Below are positions 1 to 8,136 of a stretch of 64,000 nucleotides of DNA, one piece after another. The stretch covers positions 1,488,001 through 1,552,000 of the forward strand of contig CAWBXO010000001.1 of NCBI GenBank assembly GCA_963792785.1, read 5' to 3'. The position numbers were made by a program, and so were the translations under genes. Under the pieces are notes generated by a model. It was not told where the DNA came from. It worked only from the letters and a program-made list of their open reading frames with translations, and did not search any database. Numbering within the stretch: position 1 is the first letter of the stretch; each line of letters opens with the position of its first letter. The DNA comes from CAWIMX01 sp963792785. GTDB lineage: Bacteria; Acidobacteriota; Vicinamibacteria; Vicinamibacterales; CAVVIG01.

Positions 1-1
1 G

Positions 2-241
2 GCCCTCGTCGAGCGCGGCGGACGCATCGACGCGCCCGTCGGCCCCCCGGGCACCGCGGTGTTCTTCGACTGCAACACGATGCACGGCTCGAACAGCAAC
101 ATCACGCCGTACCCGCGGAAGAACGTGTTCTTCGTCTACAACAGCGTCGAGAACCGGCTCCAGGATCCGTTCTGCGGCCTCTCGCCGCGGCCGGAGTACA
201 TCGCGACGCGGACGGGCATCCCGGCGCCCGACCGGCGGTGA
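2..241 (+). CDS. ectD: Ectoine hydroxylase, C-terminal part (cut by window edge)
   Basis: Seventy-nine C-terminal residues of a non-heme Fe(II)/2-oxoglutarate dioxygenase of the EctD/ThpD (PhyH) family, which hydroxylates ectoine to 5-hydroxyectoine in the cytoplasm. The segment reads GTAVFFDCNTMHGSNSNITP and then a VFFVYNSVEN block. The His of TMHGSNSN corresponds to the distal iron-ligand His, and the SNITPYPR stretch is typical of ectoine hydroxylases. The TGA stop overlaps the GTG start of the next gene, so it is translationally coupled to the ectoine importer. The start, the HxD pair and any ectABC genes would lie left of the window. The ectoine-importer neighbours support the call. Confidence 0.85.
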   Translation, partial: ALVERGGRIDAPVGPPGTAVFFDCNTMHGSNSNITPYPRKNVFFVYNSVENRLQDPFCGLSPRPEYIATRTGIPAPDRR

Positions 242-1116
242 TCCGCCGCCCGAGGGCCCTGCTCGCGGCCGCGGCCGTGATGGCCGCGTGCCTCGGGACC
301 GCCTGCCGTGGGGCTCCCGGGACGCCCGCCGCAACGCTCGACCGGATGCGGGCGGCGGGTGTGGCCCGCGTCGGCTACGCCAACGAGGCGCCGTTCGCAT
401 ACCGCGACACCGAGACCGACGAACTCACCGGCGAAGCGCCCGCGATCGCCCGCGTCGTGCTCGGCCGCCTCGGCGTGCCGGACGTCGAGGGCGTGCTCAC
501 CGAGTTTGGTTCGCTCATCCCCGGCCTTCAGGCCGGGCGCTTCGATCTGATCGCCGCCGGCATGTACATCAGGCCGGAGCGCTGCGCGCAGGTCGCGTTC
601 TCCAATCCCACCTACAGCATCGGCGAGGCGTTCATCGTTCCCGCCGGCAATCCGCTCGACCTCCACGGCTATGACGACGTCCGCACGCGGGAGGAGGCGA
701 CGCTGGGCGTGGTCGCCGGCGCCATCGAGCGGACGTACGCGCGCGAGGTCGGCATCCCCGACGCGCGCATCGCGACGTTCCCCGATCCGCCGTCGGCCCT
801 CGCGGCGGTGCGCGCGGGCCGGGTCAGCGCGTACGGCGCCACCGGCCTCACGGCGCAGACGCTGCTCGACAAGGGCGCGGAGGGCCTCGAGCGCGCCGAG
901 CCGTTTCGCGATCCGGTGGTGAACGGCGACACCGTCCGGGGCTACGGCGCGTTCGCGTTCCGCAAGGCGGACGCCGACCTCCTCGCGGCGTTCAACCGCG
1001 AGCTCGGGACGTTCATCGGCAGCGACGCCCATCGGGCGCTGGTCGAGCCGTTCGGGTTCACGCGGGCGGAGCTGCCGGGCGGCGTCACCGCCGCCACGCT
1101 CTGCGCCGACGACTGA
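238..1116 (+). CDS. ehuB: Ectoine/hydroxyectoine ABC transporter, substrate-binding protein
   Basis: A 292-residue family-3 solute-binding protein of a polar amino acid type (PAAT) ABC importer. The N-terminus is a signal sequence with two Cys (positions 18 and 23), so it is probably a lipoprotein tethered to the cytoplasmic membrane, although neither lipobox is classic. The mature part starts with RVGYANEAPFAYRD, typical of SBP_bac_3 proteins, followed by ETDELTGEAPAIARVVLGRL and FDLIAAGMYIRPERC. Start is GTG, sharing bases with the ectD stop. Ectoine specificity is inferred from EctD upstream and the B-C-D-A gene set; a generic amino-acid importer is the alternative. Confidence 0.83.
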   Translation: MIRRPRALLAAAAVMAACLGTACRGAPGTPAATLDRMRAAGVARVGYANEAPFAYRDTETDELTGEAPAIARVVLGRLGVPDVEGVLTEFGSLIPGLQAGRFDLIAAGMYIRPERCAQVAFSNPTYSIGEAFIVPAGNPLDLHGYDDVRTREEATLGVVAGAIERTYAREVGIPDARIATFPDPPSALAAVRAGRVSAYGATGLTAQTLLDKGAEGLERAEPFRDPVVNGDTVRGYGAFAFRKADADLLAAFNRELGTFIGSDAHRALVEPFGFTRAELPGGVTAATLCADD

Positions 1117-1123
1117 GGCGCCG

Positions 1124-1786
1124 ATGCCGCCGCCCCTCGACCTGCTGCCGCCGCTCGCGCGCGGCCTCGTCGTGACCCTCGAGGTCACCCTCGGTGCGGC
1201 CGCCCTCGCCCTCGTCATGAGCTTCGCCGGCGGCCTCGGCCGGCGGCTGACCGGGCGCGCCGCGCGGCCGCTGCGCTGGCTCGCGGTGGCCTACATCGAG
1301 GTGTTCCGCGGCACGTCGGCGCTCGTGCAGCTCTTCTGGGTCTTCTTCGTCCTCCCCTTCTTCGGCGTGACGATTTCTCCGCTCGCGGCCGGCATCGTCG
1401 TGCTCGGCCTGAACCTCGGCGCGTACGGCTCCGAGGTCGTGCGCGGCGCCCTCGACGTGGTGCCGCGCGGCCAGTGGGAAGCGGCGGCGGCGCTGAACCT
1501 CTCGCGGACGCGCGCGCTCTGGCGCATCGCGATGCCGCAGGCGCTGCCCGTGATGGTGCCGTCGGCGGGCAACCTCCTCATCGAGCTCCTGAAGGGCACG
1601 GCCCTCGTGTCGCTCATCTCGCTCGGCGAGCTCACGTTCGCGGCCCAGACGCTGCGCGCCGACACACTGCGCACCGGGGAGATCTTCACGCTCGTGCTGC
1701 TGATGTACTTCGGCGTGGCCCTGATCTTCACGGCCGGCATGCGCGCGCTCGAGCGCCGGCTCTCGGCCTGGCGGAGCCCGGCGTGA
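1124..1786 (+). CDS. ehuC: Ectoine ABC transporter permease EhuC
   Basis: A 220-residue His/Glu/Gln/Arg-type permease with about five transmembrane segments. The EAA loop is visible as GQWEAAAALNLSRTRALWRI followed by PQALPVMVPSAGN, the part that contacts the ATPase. VFRGTSALVQLFWVFF is the usual family motif for the second membrane segment. It begins 7 nt after ehuB and its TGA overlaps the GTG of ehuD (GTGA). With EhuD it should form the heterodimeric membrane channel of the importer. Confidence 0.85.
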   Translation: MPPPLDLLPPLARGLVVTLEVTLGAAALALVMSFAGGLGRRLTGRAARPLRWLAVAYIEVFRGTSALVQLFWVFFVLPFFGVTISPLAAGIVVLGLNLGAYGSEVVRGALDVVPRGQWEAAAALNLSRTRALWRIAMPQALPVMVPSAGNLLIELLKGTALVSLISLGELTFAAQTLRADTLRTGEIFTLVLLMYFGVALIFTAGMRALERRLSAWRSPA

Positions 1787-2448
1787 GGCTCGACTGGGAC
1801 TGGGCGTTCGCCGCCGCGGTGCTGCCGCGCCTCGTCGACGCGCTCGGCGTCACCGTGCTGGCCACCCTCCTCGGCTCCGCGCTCGCCCTCGCGGCGGGGC
1901 TGCTCTTCGCCGCGCTCCTCCGGTCGCCGCTGCGCCTCGTCGCGCTGCCCGCGCGCGCGCTCATCGAGTTCGTCCGGAGCACGCCTCTCCTCATTCAGAT
2001 CTACGTCCTCTTCTACGTGATGCCGAACGTCGGCGTGCGGCTCTCGCCGCTCACGACCGGCGTGCTGGCGCTCGGCCTGCACTACGGCGCCTACACCGCG
2101 GAGGTGTACCGCGCCGGCATCGACGCCGTGCCCCGCGGGCAGTGGGAGGCGGCCGCCGCGCTGAACCTCGGCCCGCGGCGGACGTTCTTCCGCATCATCC
2201 TGCCGCAGGCGCTCCCCCCGATCGTGCCCGCGCTCGGCAACTACGTGATCGCGATGTTCAAGGACACCCCCCTCCTCTCGACGATCACCGTCGTCGAGAT
2301 GCTTTACACGGCCAAGGATATTGGCTCGGAGACCTTCCGCTATCTCGAGCCGTTCACGCTGGTGGGCGTGCTGTTCCTGGCCGTCAGCCTCGCGGCCGCG
2401 GCCGGCGTGCGGTTCGTGGAGCGGCGGCTGCCGTCGTACGCCGCATGA
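1783..2448 (+). CDS. ehuD: Ectoine ABC transporter permease EhuD
   Basis: A 221-residue PAAT permease, paralogous to EhuC. It has FVRSTPLLIQIYVLFYVMPN in the second membrane region and the EAA loop GQWEAAAALNLGPRRTFFRI with PQALPPIVPALGNY. The reading frame is open well upstream inside ehuC. The GTG at 1783 is chosen because it overlaps the ehuC stop and gives the normal family length. Its TGA overlaps the ATG of ehuA (ATGA), so the four transporter genes are translationally coupled. Confidence 0.85.
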   Translation: MRLDWDWAFAAAVLPRLVDALGVTVLATLLGSALALAAGLLFAALLRSPLRLVALPARALIEFVRSTPLLIQIYVLFYVMPNVGVRLSPLTTGVLALGLHYGAYTAEVYRAGIDAVPRGQWEAAAALNLGPRRTFFRIILPQALPPIVPALGNYVIAMFKDTPLLSTITVVEMLYTAKDIGSETFRYLEPFTLVGVLFLAVSLAAAAGVRFVERRLPSYAA

Positions 2449-3221
2449 GCGCGCGGCCGATGATCGCGATCCGCGGCCTCCGCAAGGCGTTCGGCGATCG
2501 CGAGGTCCTGCGCGGGATCGATCTGGACGTGCCGGAGGGACAGGTCGTGAGCGTGATCGGCCCGAGCGGATCGGGCAAGTCGACGCTGCTGCGGATCCTG
2601 ATGACGCTCGATCGGCCCGACGCGGGGCGGATCGAAATCGGCGGCGACTCGCTCTACACGGAGGACCGGGGCGGACGCGAGGTGCCGGCCTCCGAGGCGC
2701 ACATCCGCCGGATTCGCGGCCGCCTCGGGATGGTGTTCCAGCACTTCAACCTGTTTCCCCACTTCACGGCGCTCGAGAACGTGATGGAGGCGCCGGTGCA
2801 CGTGCTCGGGCGGCCGAAGGCCGAGGCCAGGCGCGAGGCCGCGGCCCACCTCGAGCGCGTCGGCCTCGGGGACAAGCTCGACGCGCTCCCCCGCGAGCTC
2901 TCCGGCGGGCAGAAGCAGCGCGTCGCGATCGCCCGCGCGCTCGCCCTGCACCCGCCGGTGATGCTGTTCGACGAGATTACGTCGGCGCTCGACCCCGAAC
3001 TGGTCGGCGGCATCCTGGATCTGCTCCGGGAGCTCTCACGGGCGCGCGAGATGACGATGCTGATCGTGACGCACGAGATGCGGTTCGCGCGCGACAGCTC
3101 GGATCGGATCCTCTTTTTCGATCGTGGTATGGTGCTGGAGGATGCCGGGCCGGACGTCATGTTCACCGCGCCGCGCCACGAGCGCACGCGGGCGTTCCTG
3201 CAAAGCATCCTGGAGGGGTAA
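2445..3221 (+). CDS. ehuA: Ectoine ABC transporter ATP-binding protein EhuA
   Basis: A 258-residue cytoplasmic ATPase of the PAAT family that powers the EhuC/EhuD channel. Visible motifs are Walker A GPSGSGKSTLL, Q-loop MVFQHFNLFPHFTALEN, signature LSGGQKQRVAIARAL, Walker B VMLFDEITSALDPE and H-loop IVTHEM. The residue after the Walker B Glu is Ile instead of Pro; Val or Ile here is common in this subfamily and should not affect catalysis. The ATG overlaps the ehuD stop. The gene ends 3 nt before the mechanosensitive channel, which continues the operon. In the classical rhizobial locus ehuA comes first; here it is last. Confidence 0.86.
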   Translation: MSARPMIAIRGLRKAFGDREVLRGIDLDVPEGQVVSVIGPSGSGKSTLLRILMTLDRPDAGRIEIGGDSLYTEDRGGREVPASEAHIRRIRGRLGMVFQHFNLFPHFTALENVMEAPVHVLGRPKAEARREAAAHLERVGLGDKLDALPRELSGGQKQRVAIARALALHPPVMLFDEITSALDPELVGGILDLLRELSRAREMTMLIVTHEMRFARDSSDRILFFDRGMVLEDAGPDVMFTAPRHERTRAFLQSILEG

Positions 3222-3224
3222 TCC

Positions 3225-4421
3225 GTGCTCGAAGGCTGGCTGGGCGGAAACGTGGACGTGACGCGGGCGGCCGTGGCGATCGCCGTCGTGATCGGCATCG
3301 CGTGGGCGGCGGCGCACTTCGCGGCGCGGGCCGTCCGCGCGATCGTCCAGAAGCTGAGCGGCGACGGCGAGGGCGTTGAGTTCTCGGCGCGGATCGTCCG
3401 CCGGCCGATTCGGGTGGTCTTCGTGGTCGTCTTCCTGCTCGTCGCGGCGACGCTGGGCGTGCCGGCGCTCGAGTTCGCGGGCGCCGACATCCAGGGCGGC
3501 GTCAGCGTGACCACGCTGACGGCCTGGGCGCTGCGGTCGGGCCTGCGGATCGTGCTGATCGTCGCGCTGGCCTACGCGGCGATTCGCGTGTCGTCGAGCG
3601 TCGTGCGCACGCTCGAGGTGCAGGTCGCCAGGCAGGGCGGCCTGAACGCGCTCGAACGGACCAAGCGCGCGAACACGCTCGGCGCGCTGATCCACAATGT
3701 CATCGGCGCGCTGGTGGGCGGCATCGCCGTGCTGATGGTGCTCCAGGAGCTGAACCTCAACATCATGCCGCTGCTGACCGGCGCCGGGATCGCCGGCCTC
3801 GCCGTCGGATTCGGCGCGCAGACGCTGGTCCGCGACATCATCGGCGGGTTCTTCCTGATCTTCGAGGACCAGGTCCGCGTCGGTGACGTCGCCGAGATCG
3901 ACGGCACGAGCGGCCTGGTCGAGCGGATCGGCCTGCGCACGATCGTCCTGCGCGACCTGAGCGGCACGGTGCACATCATCCCGAACGGCGGGATCGCGAA
4001 GCTCTCGAACCTGACCAAGGACTACTCGTTCTTCCTGCTCGACATGGGCGTCGCCTACAAGGAAGACACCGACGCCGTGGTGGAGGTCCTGCAGGAGATC
4101 GCGAAGGGCCTGCAGCAGGATCCGGTGCTCGGCCCCTTCATCCTGGCGCCGCTCGAAGTCCTCGGCGTGGATGCCTTCGCCGACTCGCAGGTCACGATCA
4201 AGGTGCGGCTGAAGACCGTCCCGCTCCAGCAGTGGGCCGTCGGCCGCGAGTACCGCCGCCGGATCAAGAAGGCCTTCGACGCCCGCGGCATCGAGATCCC
4301 GTTCCCGCACCTGTCGGTGTACTTCGGCGAGGCCAGCAAGCCCTTCGCGATCAGGAACGAGAACCCTCAGAACCCTCAGAACCCTGAGAATCCGAACCCT
4401 CAGAACCGCCAGAACCCCTAG
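3225..4421 (+). CDS. MscS-family mechanosensitive ion channel
   Basis: A 398-residue small-conductance mechanosensitive channel-like protein of the inner membrane. About four N-terminal membrane segments lead into the pore helix and beta domain: MPLLTGAGIAGLAVGFGAQ, then LVRDIIGGFFLIFEDQVRVG, then VERIGLRTIVLRDLSGTVHI, the classical MscS core. Such channels release solutes on hypo-osmotic shock, so placement 3 nt behind an ectoine importer makes functional sense. The start is GTG. The last about 18 codons run into a 9-bp tandem repeat and encode an Asn/Pro/Gln-rich tail (NPQNPQNPENPNPQNRQNP), not a family feature and probably acquired when the repeat expanded over the original stop. Confidence 0.9.
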   Translation: MLEGWLGGNVDVTRAAVAIAVVIGIAWAAAHFAARAVRAIVQKLSGDGEGVEFSARIVRRPIRVVFVVVFLLVAATLGVPALEFAGADIQGGVSVTTLTAWALRSGLRIVLIVALAYAAIRVSSSVVRTLEVQVARQGGLNALERTKRANTLGALIHNVIGALVGGIAVLMVLQELNLNIMPLLTGAGIAGLAVGFGAQTLVRDIIGGFFLIFEDQVRVGDVAEIDGTSGLVERIGLRTIVLRDLSGTVHIIPNGGIAKLSNLTKDYSFFLLDMGVAYKEDTDAVVEVLQEIAKGLQQDPVLGPFILAPLEVLGVDAFADSQVTIKVRLKTVPLQQWAVGREYRRRIKKAFDARGIEIPFPHLSVYFGEASKPFAIRNENPQNPQNPENPNPQNRQNP

Positions 4422-4440
4422 AACCTCCAGAACCGCTAGA
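4361..4440. repeat. 9-bp tandem array (GAACCCTCA type)
   Basis: About nine imperfect units of the form GAACCCTCA/GAACCGCCA/GAACCTCCA. The first two thirds are translated as the tail of the MscS-like channel; the rest fills the gap to the bacilliredoxin gene, whose ATG follows 8 nt later. The same AGAACC core recurs as an inverted repeat at 35050-35150. Confidence 0.9.
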
Positions 4441-4448
4441 ATGTCCGT

Positions 4449-4883
4449 ATGCCTTACCCTGACTTCTTTGTCGCGCCGATGCGCGAGGAACTGGTGACCC
4501 TCGGCGTCCAGGAACTGCGGACGCCGGCCGACGTGGACGCTGCCGTGACCGGCACGCCCGGCACGCTCCTGCTCGTGGTGAACTCGGTGTGCGGGTGCGC
4601 CGCCGGCAAGGCCCGCCCGGGCCTTGCGCTGGCGCTCAGCCACGGGACGCGCCCCGACCGGCTGGCCAGCGTATTCGCCGGCTTCGACGTCGACGCGACC
4701 GATCGCGCCCGCAGCTACATCAAGGGCTATCTGCCCTCGTCGCCGTCGATGGCGATCTTCCGAGACGGCGAGCTCGTCTACGCGCTCGAACGGTCGCAGA
4801 TCGAGAACCGCGACGCGATGGCGATCGCCAACGAGCTGGCGGCCGCGTTCGACCGCTTCTGCGCCACGCCGAAGCCCGCCTGA
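4449..4883 (+). CDS. BrxA/BrxB-family bacilliredoxin
   Basis: A 144-residue protein of the YphP/YqiW (BrxA/BrxB, DUF1094) family. The conserved thiol motif is VNSVCGCAAGKARPG, with Cys48 and Cys50 in the CGC arrangement. The family's conserved YIKGYLPSSPSMAIFRDGEL and ERSQIENRDA blocks are also present. These proteins reduce mixed disulfides between low-molecular-weight thiols (bacillithiol in Firmicutes) and proteins in the cytoplasm. Which thiol this organism uses cannot be seen. The length matches the family, and the gene follows the repeat array after mscS. Confidence 0.9.
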   Translation: MPYPDFFVAPMREELVTLGVQELRTPADVDAAVTGTPGTLLLVVNSVCGCAAGKARPGLALALSHGTRPDRLASVFAGFDVDATDRARSYIKGYLPSSPSMAIFRDGELVYALERSQIENRDAMAIANELAAAFDRFCATPKPA

Positions 4884-4915
4884 TCGAGCCGGTCAGAATT
4901 GATAGACTAGGCGCC

Positions 4916-5767
4916 ATGCCGACACGGCGGATCGGCGTCACGGGATCCGCCCGGCGCGCGCTGGGGCTGGCGCTCGCCGCGGCGCTCGTCGTCTGGGCGG
5001 CCTCGGCCGTCTACGCCCAGCGCTTCCGCTATCGGCCGCAACGCCCGGCCTACGCCAGCGTGGACGACTTCGACGGCCTGTTCCACTTCTGCCGCGCGGA
5101 GTACCGCCAGCACCCGTACGGCGACGGCGGCAACTGGATGACCGACTTTCCTGACGCGGATCGCAACCTGTCGATCCGCCTGAGCGAGCTCACGAAGACC
5201 GAGGTGAGCCGCGATCCGGTGACCCACGACCCCAACTTCCTGGCCGTCCAGCTGACCGATCCGCTGCTCTTCAAGTGCCCCTTCATCATGATGTTCGAGG
5301 TGGGCACGTTCGATGTGTCGAACGAGGAGGCGGCCAGGCTGCGCGAGTACCTGCTGAAGGGCGGATTCCTCTGGGTGGACGACTTCTGGGGCGACTACGC
5401 GTGGCAGATCTGGGAGAGCGGCATCCGCAAGGTGCTGCCCGAGACGGTGACGTATCCGATCATCGACATCCCGCTGGACCACCCGCTGTTCCGCACCGTG
5501 TTCCCGGTCGATCACATCTCGCAGATCCCGTCGATCAACTACTACCTGGCCACCGGTGACACCTCAGAGCGCCAGGGCGCGAGCCGCCCGGCGCACATCC
5601 GCGGCATCTTCGACCACCGCGGCCGGCTGATGGTGCTGATGACGCACAACACGGACTTCGGCGACTCGTGGGAGCGCGAAACCATGAGCCACGACTACTT
5701 CCTGCGCTTCTCGGTCGATGGATACGCCTTCGGCGTCGACGCGCTCGTCTACGCGATGACACACTAG
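4916..5767 (+). CDS. Exported DUF4159 domain protein
   Basis: A 283-residue protein with an N-terminal signal peptide or anchor (residues about 13-35, ending VYAQ) followed by a DUF4159 domain. Family blocks seen are FHFCRAEYR near residue 60, LREYLLKGGFLWVDDFWGDY, DIPLDHPLFRTVF and HNTDFGDSWERE. DUF4159 proteins are often encoded with aerotolerance-type (BatA/VWA/MoxR) genes, but none adjoin here. Function is unknown. The ATG at 4916 is chosen because it gives a clean signal peptide. The 3' end lies at the left edge of a large inverted repeat shared with the convergent cupin gene. Confidence 0.82.
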   Translation: MPTRRIGVTGSARRALGLALAAALVVWAASAVYAQRFRYRPQRPAYASVDDFDGLFHFCRAEYRQHPYGDGGNWMTDFPDADRNLSIRLSELTKTEVSRDPVTHDPNFLAVQLTDPLLFKCPFIMMFEVGTFDVSNEEAARLREYLLKGGFLWVDDFWGDYAWQIWESGIRKVLPETVTYPIIDIPLDHPLFRTVFPVDHISQIPSINYYLATGDTSERQGASRPAHIRGIFDHRGRLMVLMTHNTDFGDSWERETMSHDYFLRFSVDGYAFGVDALVYAMTH

Positions 5768-5886
5768 GCGATTGGGGAAGTGAGGAAGTCAGGAAGTTGG
5801 GAAGTGAGGAAGTGGGCTGCTGGAAGTGGGACATGAAAGAACCAACTTCCTGACTTCCTCACTTCCAGACTTCCCCACTTTCAAGC
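5768..5886. repeat. GGAAGT-type array with perfect 24-bp inverted repeat; probable bidirectional terminator
   Basis: The gap between two convergent genes consists of repeated GGAAGTGA/GGAAGTCA units on the left and their reverse complement on the right. Positions 5777-5800 and 5842-5865 are exact reverse complements (24 of 24), separated by 41 nt that contain further copies. The transcript of either strand could fold into a long stem, so it may serve as a terminator for both genes. Confidence 0.85.
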
Positions 5887-5888
5887 AA

Positions 5889-6425
5889 CTACTTGAGTCT
5901 CATCTTCCCATCCGGATCCGGGCGGATGATCAGGTAGTGGAGGTCGCCGTCGAGGCTGCTCCACCAGTGCGGCGTGCGGCCCGGGATGATGATGATGTCG
6001 CCCGGTCCGACGTGGCGGCTCTCGCCGCCCTCGATCCGATCGCCGCGCGGTCCCGCGGTCCGGCCGGCCGGCGGCGGCTTCAGGCCCGTGATCGTCCCGC
6101 CGGTGACCAGCGTGCCGCTCCCGTCGAGGATGTAGTAGACCTCGGTCGTCCGCGTCTCGTGCGCGATGGCGTCTCCGGGCTGCGATTTCGGCCGGAAGAC
6201 GCCGAACACGCCGACACGATAACCGCCGACGTCGACGGCCCGGATCGGCAGATCGCTGATCGCGTCGGGCGGCAGGGCCTTCAGAAACGCCTGGATATCG
6301 GCCAGGGGCAGGTAGGTGGCCGGCAGATCTCCCGTGAACGTCTGGGGCTGCTGCGCGCCGCCCGCGGCGGGAGACGCGAGAACGGCGAACATGACGAAGG
6401 CGGCGACGCTCGACACTCGTCTCAT
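5889..6425 (-). CDS. Secreted cupin-domain protein
   Basis: A 178-residue protein with a signal peptide (about residues 1-24, ending AGGAQQ) and a single cupin beta-barrel. The first cupin motif is recognisable around AHETRTTEVYYILDGSGTLV, the second around GPGDIIIIPGRTPHWWSSLD. The His and Glu residues of these motifs normally bind a metal. The substrate is unknown. The gene is convergent with the DUF4159 gene and divergent from the M28-like peptidase, from which it is separated by about 120 nt that should hold both promoters. Confidence 0.82.
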   Translation of the reverse strand: MRRVSSVAAFVMFAVLASPAAGGAQQPQTFTGDLPATYLPLADIQAFLKALPPDAISDLPIRAVDVGGYRVGVFGVFRPKSQPGDAIAHETRTTEVYYILDGSGTLVTGGTITGLKPPPAGRTAGPRGDRIEGGESRHVGPGDIIIIPGRTPHWWSSLDGDLHYLIIRPDPDGKMRLK

Positions 6426-6547
6426 GGCATCATCCCTCGCGCGGCACTGCGCGGCGGCAGGATACCACCGCAGGCGTCGGTTGTGCGGCCGCGCCGCCTG
6501 TGCCAGGATCCCAGCGAACTCACACGAGACTCCCAGACGAGGATTCC

Positions 6548-8131
6548 ATGCAGAAACGCTCGCTCCTCATCGCCCTCGCGCTGGCCACGGCCGTGCAGAC
6601 TGGGGCCTTCGCGCAGCGCAGCGGCCGCGGCGGCGCGAACACCTCCGGCCCCTGGTTCGGGCTCATGCTCCCGCCGCATTTCGGCGACGCGCCGGCCGTG
6701 CTCGTGGGGCCGCGTTCGCGCCCCGTCACGCTGCCGGCCGGCGAGCCGCGGGCGCCTGAATTCGACGGCGCCGCCATCCACCGCGACCTCGAGACCATCG
6801 TCAACTTCTCGAAGGAGAGCCGCGCCACGCACGAAATCGGATCGGGCCAGCTCTGGGGCCGCGTTTCGGGCCTGCCGTCCGGCAAGCAGACGATCGAGTG
6901 GGCGGCCGCGCAGTTCCGCGCCGCGGGGATCGCCGACGTCCGCGTGCAGCCGATCCAGCAGGCGCCGGACTCGTCCTTCTGGTTCCCGCTCGAATGGGAC
7001 GTGCGCATCCTCGGCGACCCGGCGTTCGGGCCGGGCAGCCAGGATGTCGTGCTCGAGAGCGCGATGCCGCTCCGGCCGTCAGATGTCCCCGGCGGCACGC
7101 TGACCGCGCCGCTCGTGTTCGTCGGCTCGGGGAACCCGTCGGTCGTCGAGCACCTCGACGTCCGCGGGAAGATCGCCGTCATGCTCGTGATCCCGCAGGG
7201 CCACACCGTGTTCGAGCGCGCGAACGTCACGGCGCGCGCGCGCGGGCTCCGCGACCGGGGCGCGATCGGCGTCTTCAACCTGGTGCGGCAGCCCGGCAAC
7301 GAGCATTCCTTCGACATGAGCTGCGGCGATCTGTGCGTGAACATCGGCGGGCACGACGGCTGGTTCCTGGAGCAGACCTTCGACCGCGCGGCGGCGGCGG
7401 GCGTGGCCGACAAGCTGCGCGCGCGCGTCTCCATCAAGAGTGAGACGCGGCAGGGGCTCTCGGCGGAGAACGCCGTGGCGGTGCTTGCGGGCAGGAGCTC
7501 CGAGGAGACGATCGTCATCGATGCCCACGGCGACGCGTGGTTCGACGGCGCGGGCGACAACGCCGATGGCTTCTCGATCATGATCGCGCTCGCGCGCCAC
7601 TTCGCGAAGCCGGAGAACCGGACGAACCGCCGCCTCGTGTTCATCGCGAGCGCCGGCCACCACAGCGCCGGGATCAACGGACCGCGAGGGTTCCGTGACG
7701 CGAACCCCGAGCTCGAACAGGCGGCGGTCGTGCTGGTGAACGTCGAGCACGTCGCGCAGCGCAACTTCTCGCCGGCGCGCAGCACGGCGGCGGACGGCTA
7801 CCGCGACTACATCGCCGACTCGGGCGAGGCGCCAATCTACGCGGGCGTCTCAGCGGACGTGCCGTTCCTGCACGGGCTGATGGATCGCGGCGTGGAGCGC
7901 TACGGCGTGAACTTCGTGTCGGAGCACTCCGACATGGGGAGCGGCGAGATCGGCGGCTTCACCGGGATGCCGATCCCGCTGATCACCCTGATGCAGTCGC
8001 CGCCGCTGTATCACACGACCGGCGAGACCGAGGACGTCATCTCGACGCCCGGGTTGGAGCGGATGGCGCGGTTTCTCGCGGACTTCATCGTGGAAGTGGA
8101 CAACGCGCCGATCGCGAAACTGAAGCCGTAA
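6548..8131 (+). CDS. Secreted M28-family metallopeptidase-like protein with altered Glu pair
   Basis: A 527-residue secreted protein (signal peptide ending AFAQ) with the layout of M28 aminopeptidases carrying a PA-like insert (FVGSGNPSVVEHLDVRGKIA). Metal-site motifs seen: HGDAWFDGAGDN (His327, Asp337) and the terminal LYHTTGETEDVI, matching the final His of the family. At the place of the canonical general-base/ligand pair (GEExGLxGS) the sequence has SAGHHSAGINGPRGF, so His371-His372 replace Glu-Glu. It could be a divergent peptidase with different metal chemistry or a non-catalytic relative. The ATG at 6548 gives the signal peptide. Confidence 0.8.
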   Translation: MQKRSLLIALALATAVQTGAFAQRSGRGGANTSGPWFGLMLPPHFGDAPAVLVGPRSRPVTLPAGEPRAPEFDGAAIHRDLETIVNFSKESRATHEIGSGQLWGRVSGLPSGKQTIEWAAAQFRAAGIADVRVQPIQQAPDSSFWFPLEWDVRILGDPAFGPGSQDVVLESAMPLRPSDVPGGTLTAPLVFVGSGNPSVVEHLDVRGKIAVMLVIPQGHTVFERANVTARARGLRDRGAIGVFNLVRQPGNEHSFDMSCGDLCVNIGGHDGWFLEQTFDRAAAAGVADKLRARVSIKSETRQGLSAENAVAVLAGRSSEETIVIDAHGDAWFDGAGDNADGFSIMIALARHFAKPENRTNRRLVFIASAGHHSAGINGPRGFRDANPELEQAAVVLVNVEHVAQRNFSPARSTAADGYRDYIADSGEAPIYAGVSADVPFLHGLMDRGVERYGVNFVSEHSDMGSGEIGGFTGMPIPLITLMQSPPLYHTTGETEDVISTPGLERMARFLADFIVEVDNAPIAKLKP

Positions 8132-8136
8132 GCTCG

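Noticed and set aside
4361..4440. CRISPR array
   Set aside because: None of the repeat loci has unique spacers between longer repeats, and no cas gene is present; they are simple short tandem repeats.
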